From NCBI GenBank assembly GCA_951213105.1, contig OX578136.1, positions 154,883,178-154,947,177 of the forward strand: a DNA stretch of 64,000 bases, given 5' to 3'. This stretch comes from Amaurobius ferox. Its lineage: Eukaryota; Arthropoda; Arachnida; Araneae; Amaurobiidae. Positions 9,538-22,090 of this stretch are shown piece after piece; the first letter of the stretch is position 1; every line of letters starts with the position of its first letter. Below the pieces are notes generated by a model. The model was not told the origin of the DNA. It did no database searches and saw nothing but the letters and a program-made list of their open reading frames with translations. Position numbers and translations under genes: made by a program.

Positions 9538-10740
9538 GTAAGAGCAAAAACAAGTCACGAAATTCGTAGATATTAGACCATGCACATTACACAAGAAGAT
9601 ATATTAGTCATTGTTTCTACAGTGAAACTTTCATAATGGACACTTACGGGGAAACTGGGGAATGTCCTCTTTTAAGAGCCCGCTTTTTGAGAATACTTTT
9701 AACGCCCGATTCACATGTGTAATTAAGAAATGTACATGGTTATGGAAAATCACCGGTAGATGGCGTTTTCAATAACCTGGAATCACGCTCCCACTGCAAC
9801 AACCAGCATCGGGAGATCAATTTCTCGTTTGTTAGAGTTCATCAGCGACAAAATATTTCGATGCAGTGGCATAAAATAAACTTGGAATACGTCCCAATAT
9901 TGCGAGTGTTTATGGCGATTGACTAAATTAATTATGCTGCTAAGACAGCGGATTGTCGTGAGTACAACAGATAAGTCGCTAAACTGATCCACCGATGCTG
10001 TTTGTTGCAGTGGTGGTGAGATTCTAGTAAATTTCCATTTCTAGGACACGTCCGCTATATACAGAACTGTCCGTTACGAGAAGTTTCACTCTATTTGCCA
10101 TTTAAAATTAGTTAAATTCTTAACTGCGTTACACAACTAAGTCAGCCCGGCCACACATATAGCTACAGTGAGTCTTCGGGTCTGTCGTGTGGTCTGGGTT
10201 TTTCACACTTAAGTCAGTGTTTTTAACATCATACAACAATTCCTCTGTAAGCCGCACAACTGGACCAGGTTTCATGACTTTATTCTTAACCGAAATAAAA
10301 TCTTTCAAAAATTAACTTTATAGTTATCACAGGCTGTGTCTGATTATGTTGTCACGTGCTGGGTCATTTGAAATTAGTCACAGTAGTCACACCCAGTTAC
10401 GAAATGTTGGCAACGGGTTTAGTCAGTTTGTGTTCATTTTCATACGAATGCACGTGATTGGTTGACAAAGAATCTTACAGAGGAACTTCGTGTAATTTGG
10501 GGCTAATTCTAATTCTACGATAGTTTCAGTGAAGTCGATAACCGAATATAGATTAGAAGGAAATCAGTATTTATATTCAAGAATAAAAAAAAAATGATTT
10601 GCGGAAGTGTTTTTGAACCGTTGGTTATAGAAATTATCGAGGAAAAGTAATTTATATGATGTTCAATATTTTTATATAAAATTAAAAAAATAACTTTCCC
10701 TCTAGCGAAAAAAGTCAAATTGCAGATGTGTTGCCCATAT

Positions 10741-11685
10741 TACTTTCCTTATATATATAATGCATAAGGAAAGTATTGTGGCGGGATCGAAAATTCGAAT
10801 TCGAGTTTTCGACGGGAGAGCACATTTCAAGCATCCCTGATTACGAATCAAACATCTTTGAGGTGATGTCTGTGTGTGTGTGAGTGCGTGTGTGTGTATG
10901 AAAGAGTGTGTGTGTGTGCGTGTGTGTGTGTGTTAGTGAGCCTGTGGAGACAATATCTCACGAACGAATAGAGCGATTCGAATGAAATTTGGTACAAAAA
11001 TCACAATCCGTGAATACTGAAAGCCTATTGTTTTTAAACGTAATCGAATGTTCAGAATCCCCCTAAACTTTCGAGTGAAATTTTGAAAAAATCATCAAAA
11101 AATCAAAATCTTTAATAAAGTTACGCAAATAGACATTTCTTATGCAATTTTTCCTTAGAAAACGATTGACATAAACTTTAGAACGCTAGCATGAACCGTT
11201 CTCGAGATGTTGCACAGTTTTCAAATAAATTTATAAAAAAATCCCATAAATTAAAAGTAAATATTAACTGTTGCGAAACATGTTCACTTTTCTTATGAAA
11301 TATCTTGCGATAAATTTGGGACTTCATTCTCGTGGATCTAGTTCGTTCCATTTATGAGAAAAAATACTTTGAGTAATACTTTTGTATTTGAACGCCAATA
11401 GTCATTTATCTGCTATAAGAATAACTTACTTCTCCGTCCATAAAGCTTGGCGAGATTTTGGCGACGAATTTGGCGGAATGTCGCCAACTTGACGACTTTT
11501 TGAAATGTTGCCAAAATAACGAAAATCTCACCAAATGGATAAAATTGACAACTAATTGTCGAAAAGTCAATATCTTGGAAAGAATATAAGTATCTACTAT
11601 AAGAAAAACCTATTTTTTTTTACTGTAAAAATAGTAAATTCAATGCATTATATAAGAAAAGTCATGTTGCCCACATCAGATTTTT
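10741..11685 (-). mobile_element. Hairpin-ended repeat family 1, copy C
   Basis: A minus-orientation copy lying in an intron. The hairpin terminus is at about 10741-10775 and the TCTGATGTGGGCAACATGAC-type end at about 11661-11683. The TG microsatellite (about 10867-10931) is interrupted by several GAG/AAAG units. Core blocks (ATCTCGAGAA complement, CGCCAA cluster, GACTATTGGCG block) are all present and in the same order as copy B. Confidence 0.75.
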
Positions 11686-12420
11686 GTATTTAGTAAAATC
11701 GGCAAAAATTTTGTTATAATACCATCAAATTTAACATTGTTATCATTAATTAAAATTTTCATTGCAAAACATGAGGACATCTACAGATCAATTTTGGTTG
11801 CAAATAATTACTAAAATATTTACTACGTATTCAAACTCATTTTATGCAAATATTTTAAAGGTATTACATTACTCACAGTTTGTATTTAAGCATCCAAGTA
11901 ACTTTGAACATAACCAGAGTTTAAATTATAGCTCTGTTCATTCATCTCGAATTCTGTGAGATGATTATAATTTAAATGCGAAAGCAGCCGATCTCCTAGG
12001 TTGGAAAAGCAATCAATCTTCTAGCTTTGAACGCAGCCGATCTCTTAGTTTTGAATACAACCGATCTCCTACTGATTAAAAAATTAGTAGACCAATCTTT
12101 ATTCCGCAGATTTTGTTAACAAAACATCTGAGAGATCAAGAGAAATACAATTATCAGTTTTCGACCTTATTTAAGGGTTAAAATAACTTTTCAGCACAAT
12201 CATATGACTGTCCTTAATAATTTAAAAGGCAAACTGCTGAAAAGAAAATCGTTTCAAAACCCTGTAAGTGATTTCTGTGAATCAATTCAAATTGTGAACA
12301 ATCCCTGGATTCACGAATTGCAGTTATTACAAGCGTATAGAAAAACCACGATAAAGTAATGTCGGTCAGGAAGTTTAACAATTTAATATGTCTTAAATTT
12401 CCACTTTTGAGATCCTTTTT

Positions 12421-13535
12421 TAACACTTTACAACAAAGTTGAAAAGTGTTTATGATTTTGTTCATTCTGTCTGTCTGTCTATCTGTCCGTTAACACGATA
12501 ACTGCCGTAAAAATGACTTAATCAAAATGAAATTTTAGTATGTTGTTCAGACGGTCTGTAGGACCTATGGGAATATAAATGAATAATATCACACAATTAG
12601 TTTTGAATTGAACCCGGGTTGAAAAAAATGAAATATATTGAACCGTATGGGACCTAATTTTTCAAACATTTTTTAAGCCGATATAAAATTCACAAATTGC
12701 TTCGAAAATTTCAGGTAATATTCAAATTATTCCATAATATCTATAAAAAAAATTCAGCAAGATATATTCAGTAGTTTTTTAAATAAAAATTAAAATAATA
12801 ATTACACCTCTTATATGAGGCGATCACGTGACCATGATATGAAAAGATCACGTGACCCACTTCAAAATAAAATATGGCATCCATCTTGTCTCAAAATATT
12901 TATAATGTATTTTTTTAATATTATAATGTATTTTTTTAACCGCAAAAGTATTTAGCTCATGGAGTCTGCATAGCTGATATGAATGAAATATTCATTGATT
13001 TTACAGAGAGAAGGACGATTTTTTTCGATGAAGTTTTAAGCATAGAGTTTAATTACTTGTAGCTCCATGGTCTTAAGTTTTAAATAAAATAAATTATTTT
13101 AGCATTGTGATGAATGAAATGATTGGGAAAATGTTATGAATGAAATGCTGCTTTTATAGAGAGAACCAGGCGTGTTATTTTTTCTGTGACGTCATTTCAA
13201 TGAATGTCAGTTGTTTTCGATGAAGTTTTCAAATATAATAAATTATTGTAGTATTATGATGATTTTAAAAATATTACCGAGGAATGTATTGCATTTTAGA
13301 GATATTTAAACCAGACAATTTATATTTCAATTCCGTCATTTGAATGAAGTTCATTTTTTTCGATGAAGATTTAAGTTTTCAAATATAATAAATTAATGTA
13401 GTATTGTGATAAGTTTTAAAATATTACTTATAATGTATTGCATTTTAGAGATGTTTAAATAAAATTGCATTGAAGTTGGAAAGTGTTTCATAATCAATGC
13501 TTTAAGCATGATTGATCTTTTTTATTTCTTGTTTG
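12421..13535 (+). mobile_element. Hairpin-ended repeat family 2, copy 1
   Basis: The left end is a hairpin, AACACTTTACAACAAAGTTG then AAAAGTGTTTATGA, followed by a CTGTCTGTCTATCTGTCCG microsatellite. The right end holds AAAGTGTTTCATAATCAATG and CATGATTGATC. The left hairpin arm and the right AAAGTGTTT motif are related, giving the same plan as family 1 with unrelated sequence. The interior contains tandem repeats of about 110 bp with TTTTCGATGAAG and ATGACG-type motifs. Collinear in inverted orientation with 59161-60443. No coding sequence is evident. Confidence 0.7.
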
Positions 13536-15081
13536 ACTAAATGGAGTATGGGTAACAGTTTTGTAATTGAACTTTTTCAGTAGAGGAGGGGGCTATATAT
13601 AAATGCTATTCTTTTAATTTTTTACAAAAATATTGCACTTTATTTAAATTACTGCTCCATGATTTCCTACCATATTTAAGGCATTTTAGCAATTGGGCAA
13701 CCAATGGTTCAAAAAGTCTTCAAATGTTCACTTTTTGAAACACCCTGTTTATACCTGTTCTAATATTCCAAATATACGTATAAAAATATATTTTGTTGGC
13801 GGCAAAAATTCCGCCATAGTATTGTTCCTACGAAAAATCTTTTCGTGAAACATCTATTTCTCAAGAACTGCTATAGATTCTCATGTGGTGACTGATTTGG
13901 ATTCAGCATCAAACACGGGAGATGAATTGTGTGTGTGTGTGAGGGGGGTGACTACAGAATCTTATGATTCTTTCTTTTCTACACTTGCGGTTCAAAAATT
14001 TTCTTGAAAAATCTATATCTTGTGATTAGCTATAGAGAGATTTTAGGTAATGACTGATATAAATTTATTAAACATTTTTTTCTTAACATATATATTTCTT
14101 AGGATTGGCTAGGCTATAGATAAAGCTTGGATGATGACTGATATGGATTCAGCATCGAATTCCAAAGGGAGTAAGAAAGTTTACTATGGATTTCAGTTTC
14201 CCAGCTTGGAGATACTTAGTTTGAAAATATTTTTGAAAATTCGTATGACTGTAAACGAAATAAATAGGCAAACGTAGGAAAACGAGAATAAAAATATGCG
14301 TCAAAAATAAAGTATACGCACCATTTGCCTGCATATGAAGGCTCCTTCATAAATTTCTTGTTAGTAATGTATCTTCGTGTGTTAGCTCTCACGGATTTGG
14401 TCTTATCATATTACCGAAATTTCCCGCTCATAATAGAATTTGTTGTATACATGCAACATAAAATATGTAATCAGCCTTTTTAAATTTCCGATAATCTAAA
14501 CAACTTTGCGTTATCTTACCATATATACACTCACTTTTTTAGCCTTCCAACGACGAAAACTAGTTAAATTATTTCTCATGACCATAAAACCCTTTTGATC
14601 TGCAGAACAGATGCAGCTTACACTTAATACTACTACTCTAACATTTTTTAAATAGTTTTCACGGTTTGTAGATTAGCTTTAACTTTGTGTATTTAACTCT
14701 GTCCCAAAACCACTTTGCCATATAGCTCCCATCATAACATGCATATTTCCTTCGATTGCCCTGATTGTAACTGAAATATGCCAAGCACATCAATTTATGG
14801 ACTATCTTAGCATAATCCAGAGCCCGTGCTCCAATTCTATTCGGTCCCGAATATTAGATCTCTTGAAAGCGCTGACTCAGTAAAATACCTTTGTGTGCTC
14901 GCCATTATTGTAATTATGAGAAACGTACTTAACGAATGTATCTTCTAGCTGTTGTTTTTATTCTCTTCAAGCCATACTTACAAAATTTTAAACTCAACAT
15001 GTATGTGATGTGAATAGTTAAACTTTTATTACTAATTTTCATTAATAATGCATGCCTTAAACTTGCCTGCTCCATTCCCAG

Positions 15082-15217
15082 CTGACCCAGTCCGGCAGCA
15101 ATGCTGTTCTCCTCCGCAATGTGGCCCTAGATTCTGCAGGCGCTTACAAGTGCCAAGTGTCCACAGACGCCCCCACCTATAGCTGCGTACAGGCAGTAAA
15201 GGAGATGGACGTTATTA
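15082..15217 (+). CDS. Beat-like immunoglobulin protein, second recognised exon (Ig1, C-terminal half)
   Basis: An acceptor AG at 15080-15081 and a donor GTGAGT at 15218 bound this exon; phase in is 0, phase out is 1. It reads LTQSGSNAVLLRNVALDSAG, then AYKCQVSTDAPTYSC, then VQAVKEMDV. The L..V...SAG.Y.C pattern supplies the second Ig1 cysteine, and CQVSTDAPTY is a characteristic Beat-family stretch. It joins the previous exon in frame with no added or lost bases. Confidence 0.87.
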
Positions 15218-15704
15218 GTGAGTATGGCTGGCACCCCTTATATAAAATTGTTACTTTGTATAATAGAAAATATTCTGTCTCTTTTAGCCAAAGTGAAAAT
15301 CTAAACATCTTACGGGGTGCTGAATACAAGCATTTTTTAGCATTTTAACAGTTTGTTTTGTTTGTGAATTTATGAATTTGCGAAGTTATTCCATCGGATA
15401 TATTATTATGTTAGGTTGTTACATGTAATACTCTTAATAACCTAGCATGCTTCGAAAAACAATTTCCCAATATTTAGAAAAATTTACATTCATTTTGCAC
15501 TAGTTTGAAATATACCCGATCCACTCAACAGATTGGGTTTTTATGTGGCTCAAAGTTAGAATATTTCATATATATTGGTTTCTAAAACTTATAGATACAA
15601 ATATATTTCGTAAAATTACAATCGCAAATTCAAATGAATACGCATTGAAAATCCAGACTGCTCGACTCACCCGAAAGTTTAGAGTAACTGTAGATGCATA
15701 CATG

Positions 15705-15763
15705 TTGAGACCCAGACCGTCTAACCTACCAGAAAGGTGTAAGGTAACCGTTTGGACGGCCGG
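15705..15763 (-). mobile_element. 5'-truncated SINE (3' 59 bp only)
   Basis: Corresponds to the 3' end of the 285-bp SINE family seen complete at 20404-20688. It is flanked by AGATGCATACATG (15692-15704) and AGATGAATACATG (15764-15776), a 13-bp target duplication with one mismatch. The truncation therefore happened at insertion rather than by later deletion. The (CAA)n tail is almost absent. Confidence 0.8.
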
Positions 15764-17799
15764 AGATGAATACATGTGTCGCAAGTTGCGTAACGGTCAA
15801 TTTTGAGCCAAAAATAGGTAGATATGTAAATTTTTTAATCGTGCAAGAAGAAGTCACGTGTTAGTATTAAAACGGATAATAGACTGAGCTAAGCGAATTG
15901 GGTTTGTAAAAAGCTCTTTTAGTGAAAGTATACAATTTCATGTTTTGCAATGTCTCAAAAATAAATGATTTCCCTCGAGAAAGAATTATTCGAAACTTTG
16001 AATAAGGCCGCAGAGTGACTGATATTGAAAAGTTAGTTTGGAATCTCACATAGTGTTGCATCCAGACTCTAGGTAGCGTTCCAAACCAATGGAAAATGTT
16101 CCATTCCTGTTAAGAAATTGCCTCCCCTTTTTGTCTGAGCATGAAGAGAGAGTTTTGTTTTTAACATCAAGAATCAACCTACCACTTCAGGCCAGTTTGA
16201 AAGTCGTCACCAATAAAGATATCTCTAAAAATATGCAGCAATACGTCTGGAAGAAGTAGGACTATATACCCGTGGCGTAGCTTCCATAGAGGCTAAAAAG
16301 CTCAGCCTTTCTAGTTTAGGCTCCCCTATTAAATATAGTCTAAGGAATTATTTAAATAATTTTATTTTTTAAATAACTTTTCGAATGTATATGTATATTT
16401 TAGAAAATGGTTACACTTTATTTGCTTAAAGTAAAACGTTTAAAAGTATTTTTTCCCATTAAAGCGCATCTTTTAAAGTATCTTAGGCTCAAATATTCAA
16501 GCCTACGAAGTGAATAACGATTAGCATGATATTGAAATATCCGGACTCTTCCGTGGCAGATCACGTGTAACGAGCTCGTGGAAGATGGCCTTGGAAAGGG
16601 GTGTGGCTATTGCTTCTCCCTCTGCAAACGACAATGATTGGATGTGAGACGTGATGTTTCTCAATGACGTGTACAGACATGTTGTGGTGAATGGGTTCGC
16701 CATTTTGAGTCAAACGAAGTGCTATTTTCGCAGAAAATATTAACTTTTTGTAATTCTAAATAACTTGAGTGATTTTTCATGAATAATATGACATTCATCT
16801 AACTTTAAACAAGATCAGGGCGAAGAAATACACTAATAATGACTATTTAAACTTTGTAGTTACTTGTTAGTAAGTGAAGTAGCCTTCGGAAATCAATAGT
16901 AGTTAGTAAATGAAGTAGATCGGAGCATCAATATGGTGAAACATCCGCTTACGTATTTGGGGTTTTTAGAAGGAATAAATCGGATTTCGCTTTGGTAATC
17001 ACCTTTTACTTGAGAATCAGTTTTACATAACCAATTAATAATATTTCTAGTAGATTTTTAGCATATTGTAACTATAAGATATTAAGTTTTCATAGTATAA
17101 TATTTGTCAATAATTGTTTAAGGCCATTGTTGATTACAGAGATTTTCAACTAAGCTTGTTACGTTCCAAATTTATTTTTCACCATTTTCAGTGCACTCTT
17201 GACTTGTTCAATTTTGCTAGTTCTAGCTATTTATATTTACAAAACTGATATATATTTTCTGTCACTTGCTTATAATATTCTATTTTATATCTACATTATT
17301 TAATATGATGGTTGAAAAGGTTGATCTAATTTAGAAATATGAAAATATTTAAAATGTATATCTTGTATGTATTCATCTTACATCGGTAACATTTTAAAAT
17401 TTCGTGCATTTCATGCATTTTTTTCGTTTTTATGCTACATTATACTATTATTTTAGTCATAAAAAATAAATAAATAAATAGCGAATTCAAATATAAATTT
17501 CACTTATAATAACAGCAAAACCCTTTCTAATTTTAAAACGCTAAGTACTCAGCCTCCCTAGTCAAAAATCTTACGCTATGCTACTACTATACACCTGTAG
17601 TCATGGAGTCTGCACCTCCTTATTCAAAGTTCATTGTAAATCACGTCTTCAGCCGTGTAGTATACATAAAATTAATACACGACATCAATGATGGGATAAT
17701 GCACTCTTTACAGAAAAGCATATTTTTAATCATTCTACAGGATTCTAGTAGTCAGTTGATCTGATGTTAAAGTGGTACTGCTTATAATTGTCTGCTTGT

Positions 17800-18260
17800 C
17801 CTTGAAAGGGCAGACACGGGATTACTGAGGTAATGGTCTGGGGTAGAATTATGATCAATGGATGCACCAAGCTACACTTACAGGAAAAGGAGCTATGACT
17901 TTTGAACGAAATTATAACGAATTTCTTTAGCGGCATGTTCGATTCTTCGTTGATGCTGTAGGCAAAGAATTCATTTTTATAAATGACAATACTCCAATGT
18001 ATCGTACACAAACAATGAATATACATCTGGGTTTCAAGGAAATTAATCGAATTGAGTGTCCAACACGTTCTCGAAATCTAAATCCCATAAGAAGCAATAG
18101 GAAGACGCATTACAGTTCGAAACCCCCAAAGATGGCTGTATTTTTGCTCTAGGAGTTTGCTTCAAGAACGTCATGTATCAACACCATTATGTTTAACGTC
18201 ATTTCTCATCCAATTAACAACATTCTTTATGTCACAAAAGGTGCATTCTGGAAAAAATTT
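17800..18260 (+). pseudogene. Tc1-like transposase relic
   Basis: Fragments of a DDE transposase in shifting frames: MVWGRIMINGCTKLHL (from about 17833), FINDNTPMYRTQ (about 17967-18005; canonical members have a DN pair here), IECPTRSRNLNPI (about 18050-18092). The order and spacing match the middle and last catalytic blocks of Tc1-family transposases. Multiple stops and frameshifts show it is dead. No terminal repeats are recognised. Confidence 0.65.
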
Positions 18261-18919
18261 TAACGAGTTTTAACCGAAGCAAAATACTAAATATGAGGAT
18301 GGAATTTTTAATGATATCAAAATTGCACGATATTTCCTTATTGATTTTAATATCATATACTGCTCATATATTGTTTATCAATTTTTTTGTTCGTACATTG
18401 AACAGTAGGATGTTTATATTCCATTTCCCATAACAACTAAAAATCCTAATGACCCAAACACATGCTGTTTGATTATAATTTTCTCTCTCGTTCTTAATAT
18501 AATTGCATATTTTGCGTACTCTGTCGTTTAAAAACTCAAATAATTAGTTAATAACAAAATAAGATAAATATTAAATGGTATCAATGTTTTCGGAGGCAAA
18601 AAAAAGTACTTCATTTGTCAGGATAAGTTAGAGCAATCATTCTAGCAAGAGCAGAAAAATGCTGTCATAATATAAATGGAAATACATTTCCTCTCTCTAA
18701 TAGGTAACATATGTCTGATTTATCTTTAAGAAAGAATCTCATTTCAGCTGTTTAACAGGCTGATATCTTTAAATATTTACACAATGTTGCTATTAACAAT
18801 GTATTTTAATTTTCAGACTATTTAAACCGTAGTTTAAGAGACTTATTTTTTGAAATATGTATATCAAATGTGACATACTATGCCGTATGTTCTATTTATG
18901 TCTTATGCTGTGTTTTCAG

Positions 18920-19053
18920 TAATGCCCCTGGAGGGACCTATCATCACAGGCGTCGAAGGCGGCTTCGGAATCGGTGATAACGTCACGCTCAACTGTTCAT
19001 CCTCCAAGTCTAAACCGGCGGCAGTGCTGAGTTGGACCGTCAATGGAAAACCG
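18920..19053 (+). CDS. Beat-like immunoglobulin protein, third recognised exon (Ig2, N-terminal half)
   Basis: Acceptor TTTTCAG (ends 18919) and donor GTAATA (19054); phase in 1, phase out 0. It reads MPLEGPIITGVEGGFGIGDN, then VTLNCSSSKSKPAAVLSW, then TVNGKP. G..V.LNC.S..SKPAA.L.W..NG is the classic second Ig domain of Beat proteins. Two potential N-glycosylation sequons (NVT and NCS) fall at the B strand. The split codon across the preceding intron reads ATA (Ile), so the frame is continuous. Confidence 0.87.
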
Positions 19054-19897
19054 GTAATACTGTATTTTATTTACGTCACATTCACATTTATTTAGAGATA
19101 CTTAATAACTTTACAAGGATATATTTGATCTTTTATACAGGCTGGCGCATCAGCCATATTTGCTGCTAGAGACCGCGTAACTAATAGGCTGCCCTTGTTG
19201 TTTCACTGGCAAGTGTTTGGTTCATCACTCATTCATATGAAGTAATTTTTTTTAGAAATAAATTATCTGTATAGCCATAAGCTGTTCTATTTATGTCCAA
19301 AAGTAGATCGGGATGGTTCAAGATCTCAAGCAGCTTATAGTGCAAATTGTACAGGAAAATTCCCCGTTTCAGGATGCCGTGAGACGAGTATCGTTGGCAA
19401 TGCTAGTTGTTTGCATGTATGTCATGTTTATGGCCAGCATATATGTAGGAGTTGAATTAGGTCGACAGAAGTTTTTGAATATTTTTTGGTGAACAGACTT
19501 TTGTTAAAGACAAACTTTATTTGAATTGTGCTGTTGTTTCTTTTTTGTTTCTTGGATCCATTTTATTTTTGTCCATCTCAGTTCTAATTAATAATTTTCT
19601 TTGTTTCCATCAAGTACTACCTATTATAAACCACAAATTGCACCATGGGTAGTATAATAAGCAACGTATACTAATGCTACACTCATAAGTCCAATAAAGA
19701 AATTGACCGGAACAAATGCAAGATTTCTCACAGCAGTAATTTATCGACAGTTATGTGTTTGATTATAAATTACACAAATTGTAACACTAGTTGTTATATC
19801 CCATGCATATTTTACCCAATGACTTACTTCAAAATTTGTGAAATAATAAAATGTTATCATGTTTTAAAACTATCCCAATCATCTTTCTAATTCCTAG
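19054..19897 (+). other. Intron of the Beat-like gene (0.84 kb)
   Basis: From donor GTAATA to acceptor TTCCTAG. AT-rich; no repeat with clear ends recognised. Confidence 0.75.
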
Positions 19898-20081
19898 GTA
19901 GAAGACACTGTGACAATTGATCATGGAATATGGGTTGACAACGACAATTTGCAAGTTGCTTCCAAGTCCCTAAGTCTTCTTGTTAGCGAAGCCCTGTTCC
20001 TTGAAGGGAAGCTTACAGTCAGTTGCAAGGCTGCATTTTATGGGAGCATAGCGGTCAGTGCTAAAGACTTCAAGATGGTTG
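19898..20081 (+). CDS. Beat-like immunoglobulin protein, fourth recognised exon (Ig2, C-terminal half)
   Basis: Acceptor CCTAG (ends 19897), donor GTAAGC (20082); phase in 0, phase out 1. It reads VEDTVTIDHGIWVDNDNLQV, then SLSLLVSEALFLEGKLTVSC, then KAAFYGSIAVSAKDFKMV. The LTVSCKA segment supplies the second cysteine of Ig2. Both candidate last exons (21983 and 27753) begin with the two bases needed to complete the split codon after this exon. Confidence 0.85.
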
Positions 20082-20234
20082 GTAAGCTGAACTAATGATG
20101 GGTAAATGTGTGTATTGATATCGTTTCTCATTGCATTCCTCTCGCATAATGTTAAATTTAATACAATCAATCGAATTTTGTTTATATTTAGGTTGTTAAG
20201 CTAACGTAAAAACAGCATCGATATATAATATCGA

Positions 20235-20385
20235 TTTTCTCATACTATATAGAAAGTACTGTTTTCACGAAAAATTTTAATTTCCAGATTTTAATGTCAG
20301 TAAATATTTTAGGACCTCTTGAACACGTTTTGGTTATTTTTAGAGTAATGTCCGTCCGTCTGCTTCTCTGTCTCTGGCCGAATTC
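20235..20385 (+). repeat. Dispersed repeat fragment shared with 1690-1862
   Basis: Collinear with 1690-1862, ending in a GTCCGTCCGTCTGCTTCTCT tract. Direction is the same in both copies. Confidence 0.65.
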
Positions 20386-20403
20386 TTATACAGGGAGTCT
20401 CAA

Positions 20404-20688
20404 GGACGCGGTAGCCCATTGGTTAGCGCACTGGAGTTGTACTCGGTAGGCCCGGGTTCGATTTCAGCCACTGCCAAAACTGCCGCCGTGTTCATGCGGA
20501 GTACGATCACATTAAACATGTGGGTCCGAAAGTCCTTCCGAGAGGTTGGTGGTAGGAGAAGGAGGGTACGGTCCCTGTGGATGCCTCTCCCACTGGGTTC
20601 TAAATTGGGTGGCACTTCCCGACCGTCCAAACAGTTACCTTACACCTTTCTGGTAGGTCGGACGGTCTGGGTTTCAACAACAACAACA
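20404..20688 (+). mobile_element. tRNA-derived SINE, complete copy (285 bp)
   Basis: The head contains a pol III A-box-like GGTAGCCCATTGGTTAGCGC and a B box GGGTTCGATTTC (about 20454-20465), so it derives from a tRNA. The body is unrelated to tRNA and ends in a (CAA)n tail at about 20675-20688. It is flanked by ACAGGGAGTCTCAA (20390-20403) and ACAGGGAGTCCCAA (20689-20702), a 14-bp target duplication with one difference. The same family occurs at 30935-31219 (also 285 bp), in the 5S chimera at 51689-51949, and as fragments at 15705, 21135 and 32344. Confidence 0.92.
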
Positions 20689-20760
20689 ACAGGGAGTCCC
20701 AAAAAGATTGAAAAGCGCTTTACTTCTTTACCTGTTAGAGATAAGTGGACAATGTAAATT

Positions 20761-20850
20761 GCCCTAGAACTCAGATATTTTACAATCTGAGCCCTAGAAC
20801 TCAGATATTTTACAGTCTCAGCCCTAGAACTCAGGTATTTTACAATCAAA
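20761..20850. repeat. 30-bp tandem repeat, 3 units
   Basis: Three copies of a 30-bp unit starting GCCCTAGAACTCAG and ending TATTTTACARTC, with a few substitutions. Because the length is a multiple of three, it reads as an uninterrupted repeated peptide on the minus strand, which is an artefact. Confidence 0.9.
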
Positions 20851-21134
20851 GTTTATCATTCTAATTTAGTTTGATGGATAAGAGTTCGAATTATCTACTG
20901 TGATAAAAAAAATTCTCATTCTTGTTGAAGACTATCGTGAATCTAACTCAACTATTGAAAGTAAACGTATTCCAGATTAATTCAGATATTTAATCCAGAA
21001 ATAACGCGTTCAGAGCAGCGAACAACATCACGTTCTTTAGCACGGAATAAACGATAACTACACTGGAAATAAAAGAAGGTGCTACGTGCTGTATTTTTGA
21101 TAACATCTGGGATGAGAGAAGCTGGTCTTCTGTG

Positions 21135-21320
21135 TTAATGCGGAGCACTGTCACGTTAAATCTTTGGGTTTGAAAGTCTTTCCAAGAGGTTGGTGGTGAG
21201 GGAAGGAAAGTATTGTTCCTGTGGATGTCGCCACAACTGCATTCCGGTCTAAATTGGGTGGCACTGCCAAACAGTACACGTCCAAACAGTACACGTCCAA
21301 ACAGTACACCTTCAATTAGG
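21135..21320 (+). mobile_element. Decayed SINE body fragment
   Basis: Matches the body of the 285-bp SINE (ATGCGGAGC, GTTAAA, AGAGGTTGGTGGT, CTAAATTGGGTGGCACT) but lacks the tRNA head. The 3' part is rearranged into a short tandem of CGTCCAAACAGTACA (about 21279-21310). Confidence 0.7.
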
Positions 21321-21982
21321 TCGGAGGCCCGAGTCGCAAGAAAAAAATAAGTTGGTTTTACTGCGTAGATCATTTCAGGGAATCCGTCATTTTTCAAACA
21401 TTGTAAAAGTTTGGAAATCTTCAGTACGGAATAACCGATAATTTCGCCTATAACCATATTGTGTCAGAAAAATACTTTCTGCAGCGAATTTAGTGTCAAT
21501 ACTTACCCATTGGACAACAATCTGCAACTTTGTAATTGACAATTTTCTTCTATCTCGCTTTATTGTTCGCGTTCTTAACTTCTTTAATGCTCCAGAAGGG
21601 GGCGCTGCAATATTTGGATCTGGTCACTTTGTTATAGATAGACCTCACATGTATTCTCAGGGATCTTTCATTACGAAGAGGGGGGTGGGGGCTTAAAAAC
21701 TTTACTAGGATGATTAAAAAAAATCAAGTTATCTATCTTTAACTCTCTAGTTTTATTATTTCTACGTTAAACTATAGGCAGTAATACCAGAGGATGAGTT
21801 TTTCAGAGTATCGCTTTGATTCGAGTTATACATTTTGGCTCATTCAGTTTTTGTGTTCTATAATTCATTTCATTTCTGTGTTGTTTAATTATATATTTTT
21901 TAAACTTTCCGTATATACGAATTATAAATGCATGAGAAAGTCAAATGCAGCCTATCACTTCAAAATTTTTTGTACGTTGCAG

Positions 21983-22068
21983 GAAATGAGGAAACTTCCG
22001 GATGTAGGTGTGTAGCGCCGTTTCTACTACTATCCATTTTATTGGCGCTGTGGTCTACTCTGAGGTGA
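21983..22068 (+). CDS. Beat-like protein, proximal terminal exon (hydrophobic tail)
   Basis: The acceptor CGTTGCAG ends at 21982. Joined to the phase-1 donor at 20081 it reads GNEETSGCRC, then VAPFLLLSILLALWSTLR, then TGA at 22066-22068. Small residues (ETSGC) followed by a ~15-residue hydrophobic end with no cytoplasmic tail fit a GPI-attachment signal, known for several Beat paralogues; a short transmembrane anchor is the alternative. Polyadenylation signals follow within 80 bp. The exact phase match to the preceding exon supports this as a real last exon. Confidence 0.72.
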
Positions 22069-22090
22069 AAACTACAAAACTATGCTTCAT

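Larger units (their letters stand above)
9538..15081 (+). other. Intron of the Beat-like gene (5.5 kb)
   Basis: It runs from donor GTAAGA to acceptor TTCCCAG, both flanking exons being in phase 0. It contains hairpin family 1 copy C (10741-11685) and family 2 copy 1 (12421-13535). The remaining stretches (9538-10740, 11686-12420, 13536-15081) are AT-rich and I see no further gene, RNA or repeat with clear ends. Confidence 0.75.
15218..18919 (+). other. Intron of the Beat-like gene (3.7 kb)
   Basis: Runs from GTGAGT to acceptor TTTTCAG. It contains a truncated SINE (15705-15763) and a decayed Tc1 transposase (about 17800-18260). The remainder is AT-rich. A slightly GC-richer patch at 16540-16705 shows no recognisable coding. 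Confidence 0.75.
20082..21982 (+). other. Intron of the Beat-like gene (1.9 kb, to the proximal terminal exon)
   Basis: From donor GTAAGC to acceptor CGTTGCAG. It holds the dispersed repeat shared with 1690-1862, a complete SINE, a 30-bp x3 tandem repeat and a decayed SINE. Confidence 0.75.

Noticed and set aside
20419..20757. 112-codon open frame (and minus-strand counterpart 20400-20630)
   Set aside because: Falls inside the SINE; the same frames appear in other SINE copies, for example 30962-31336.
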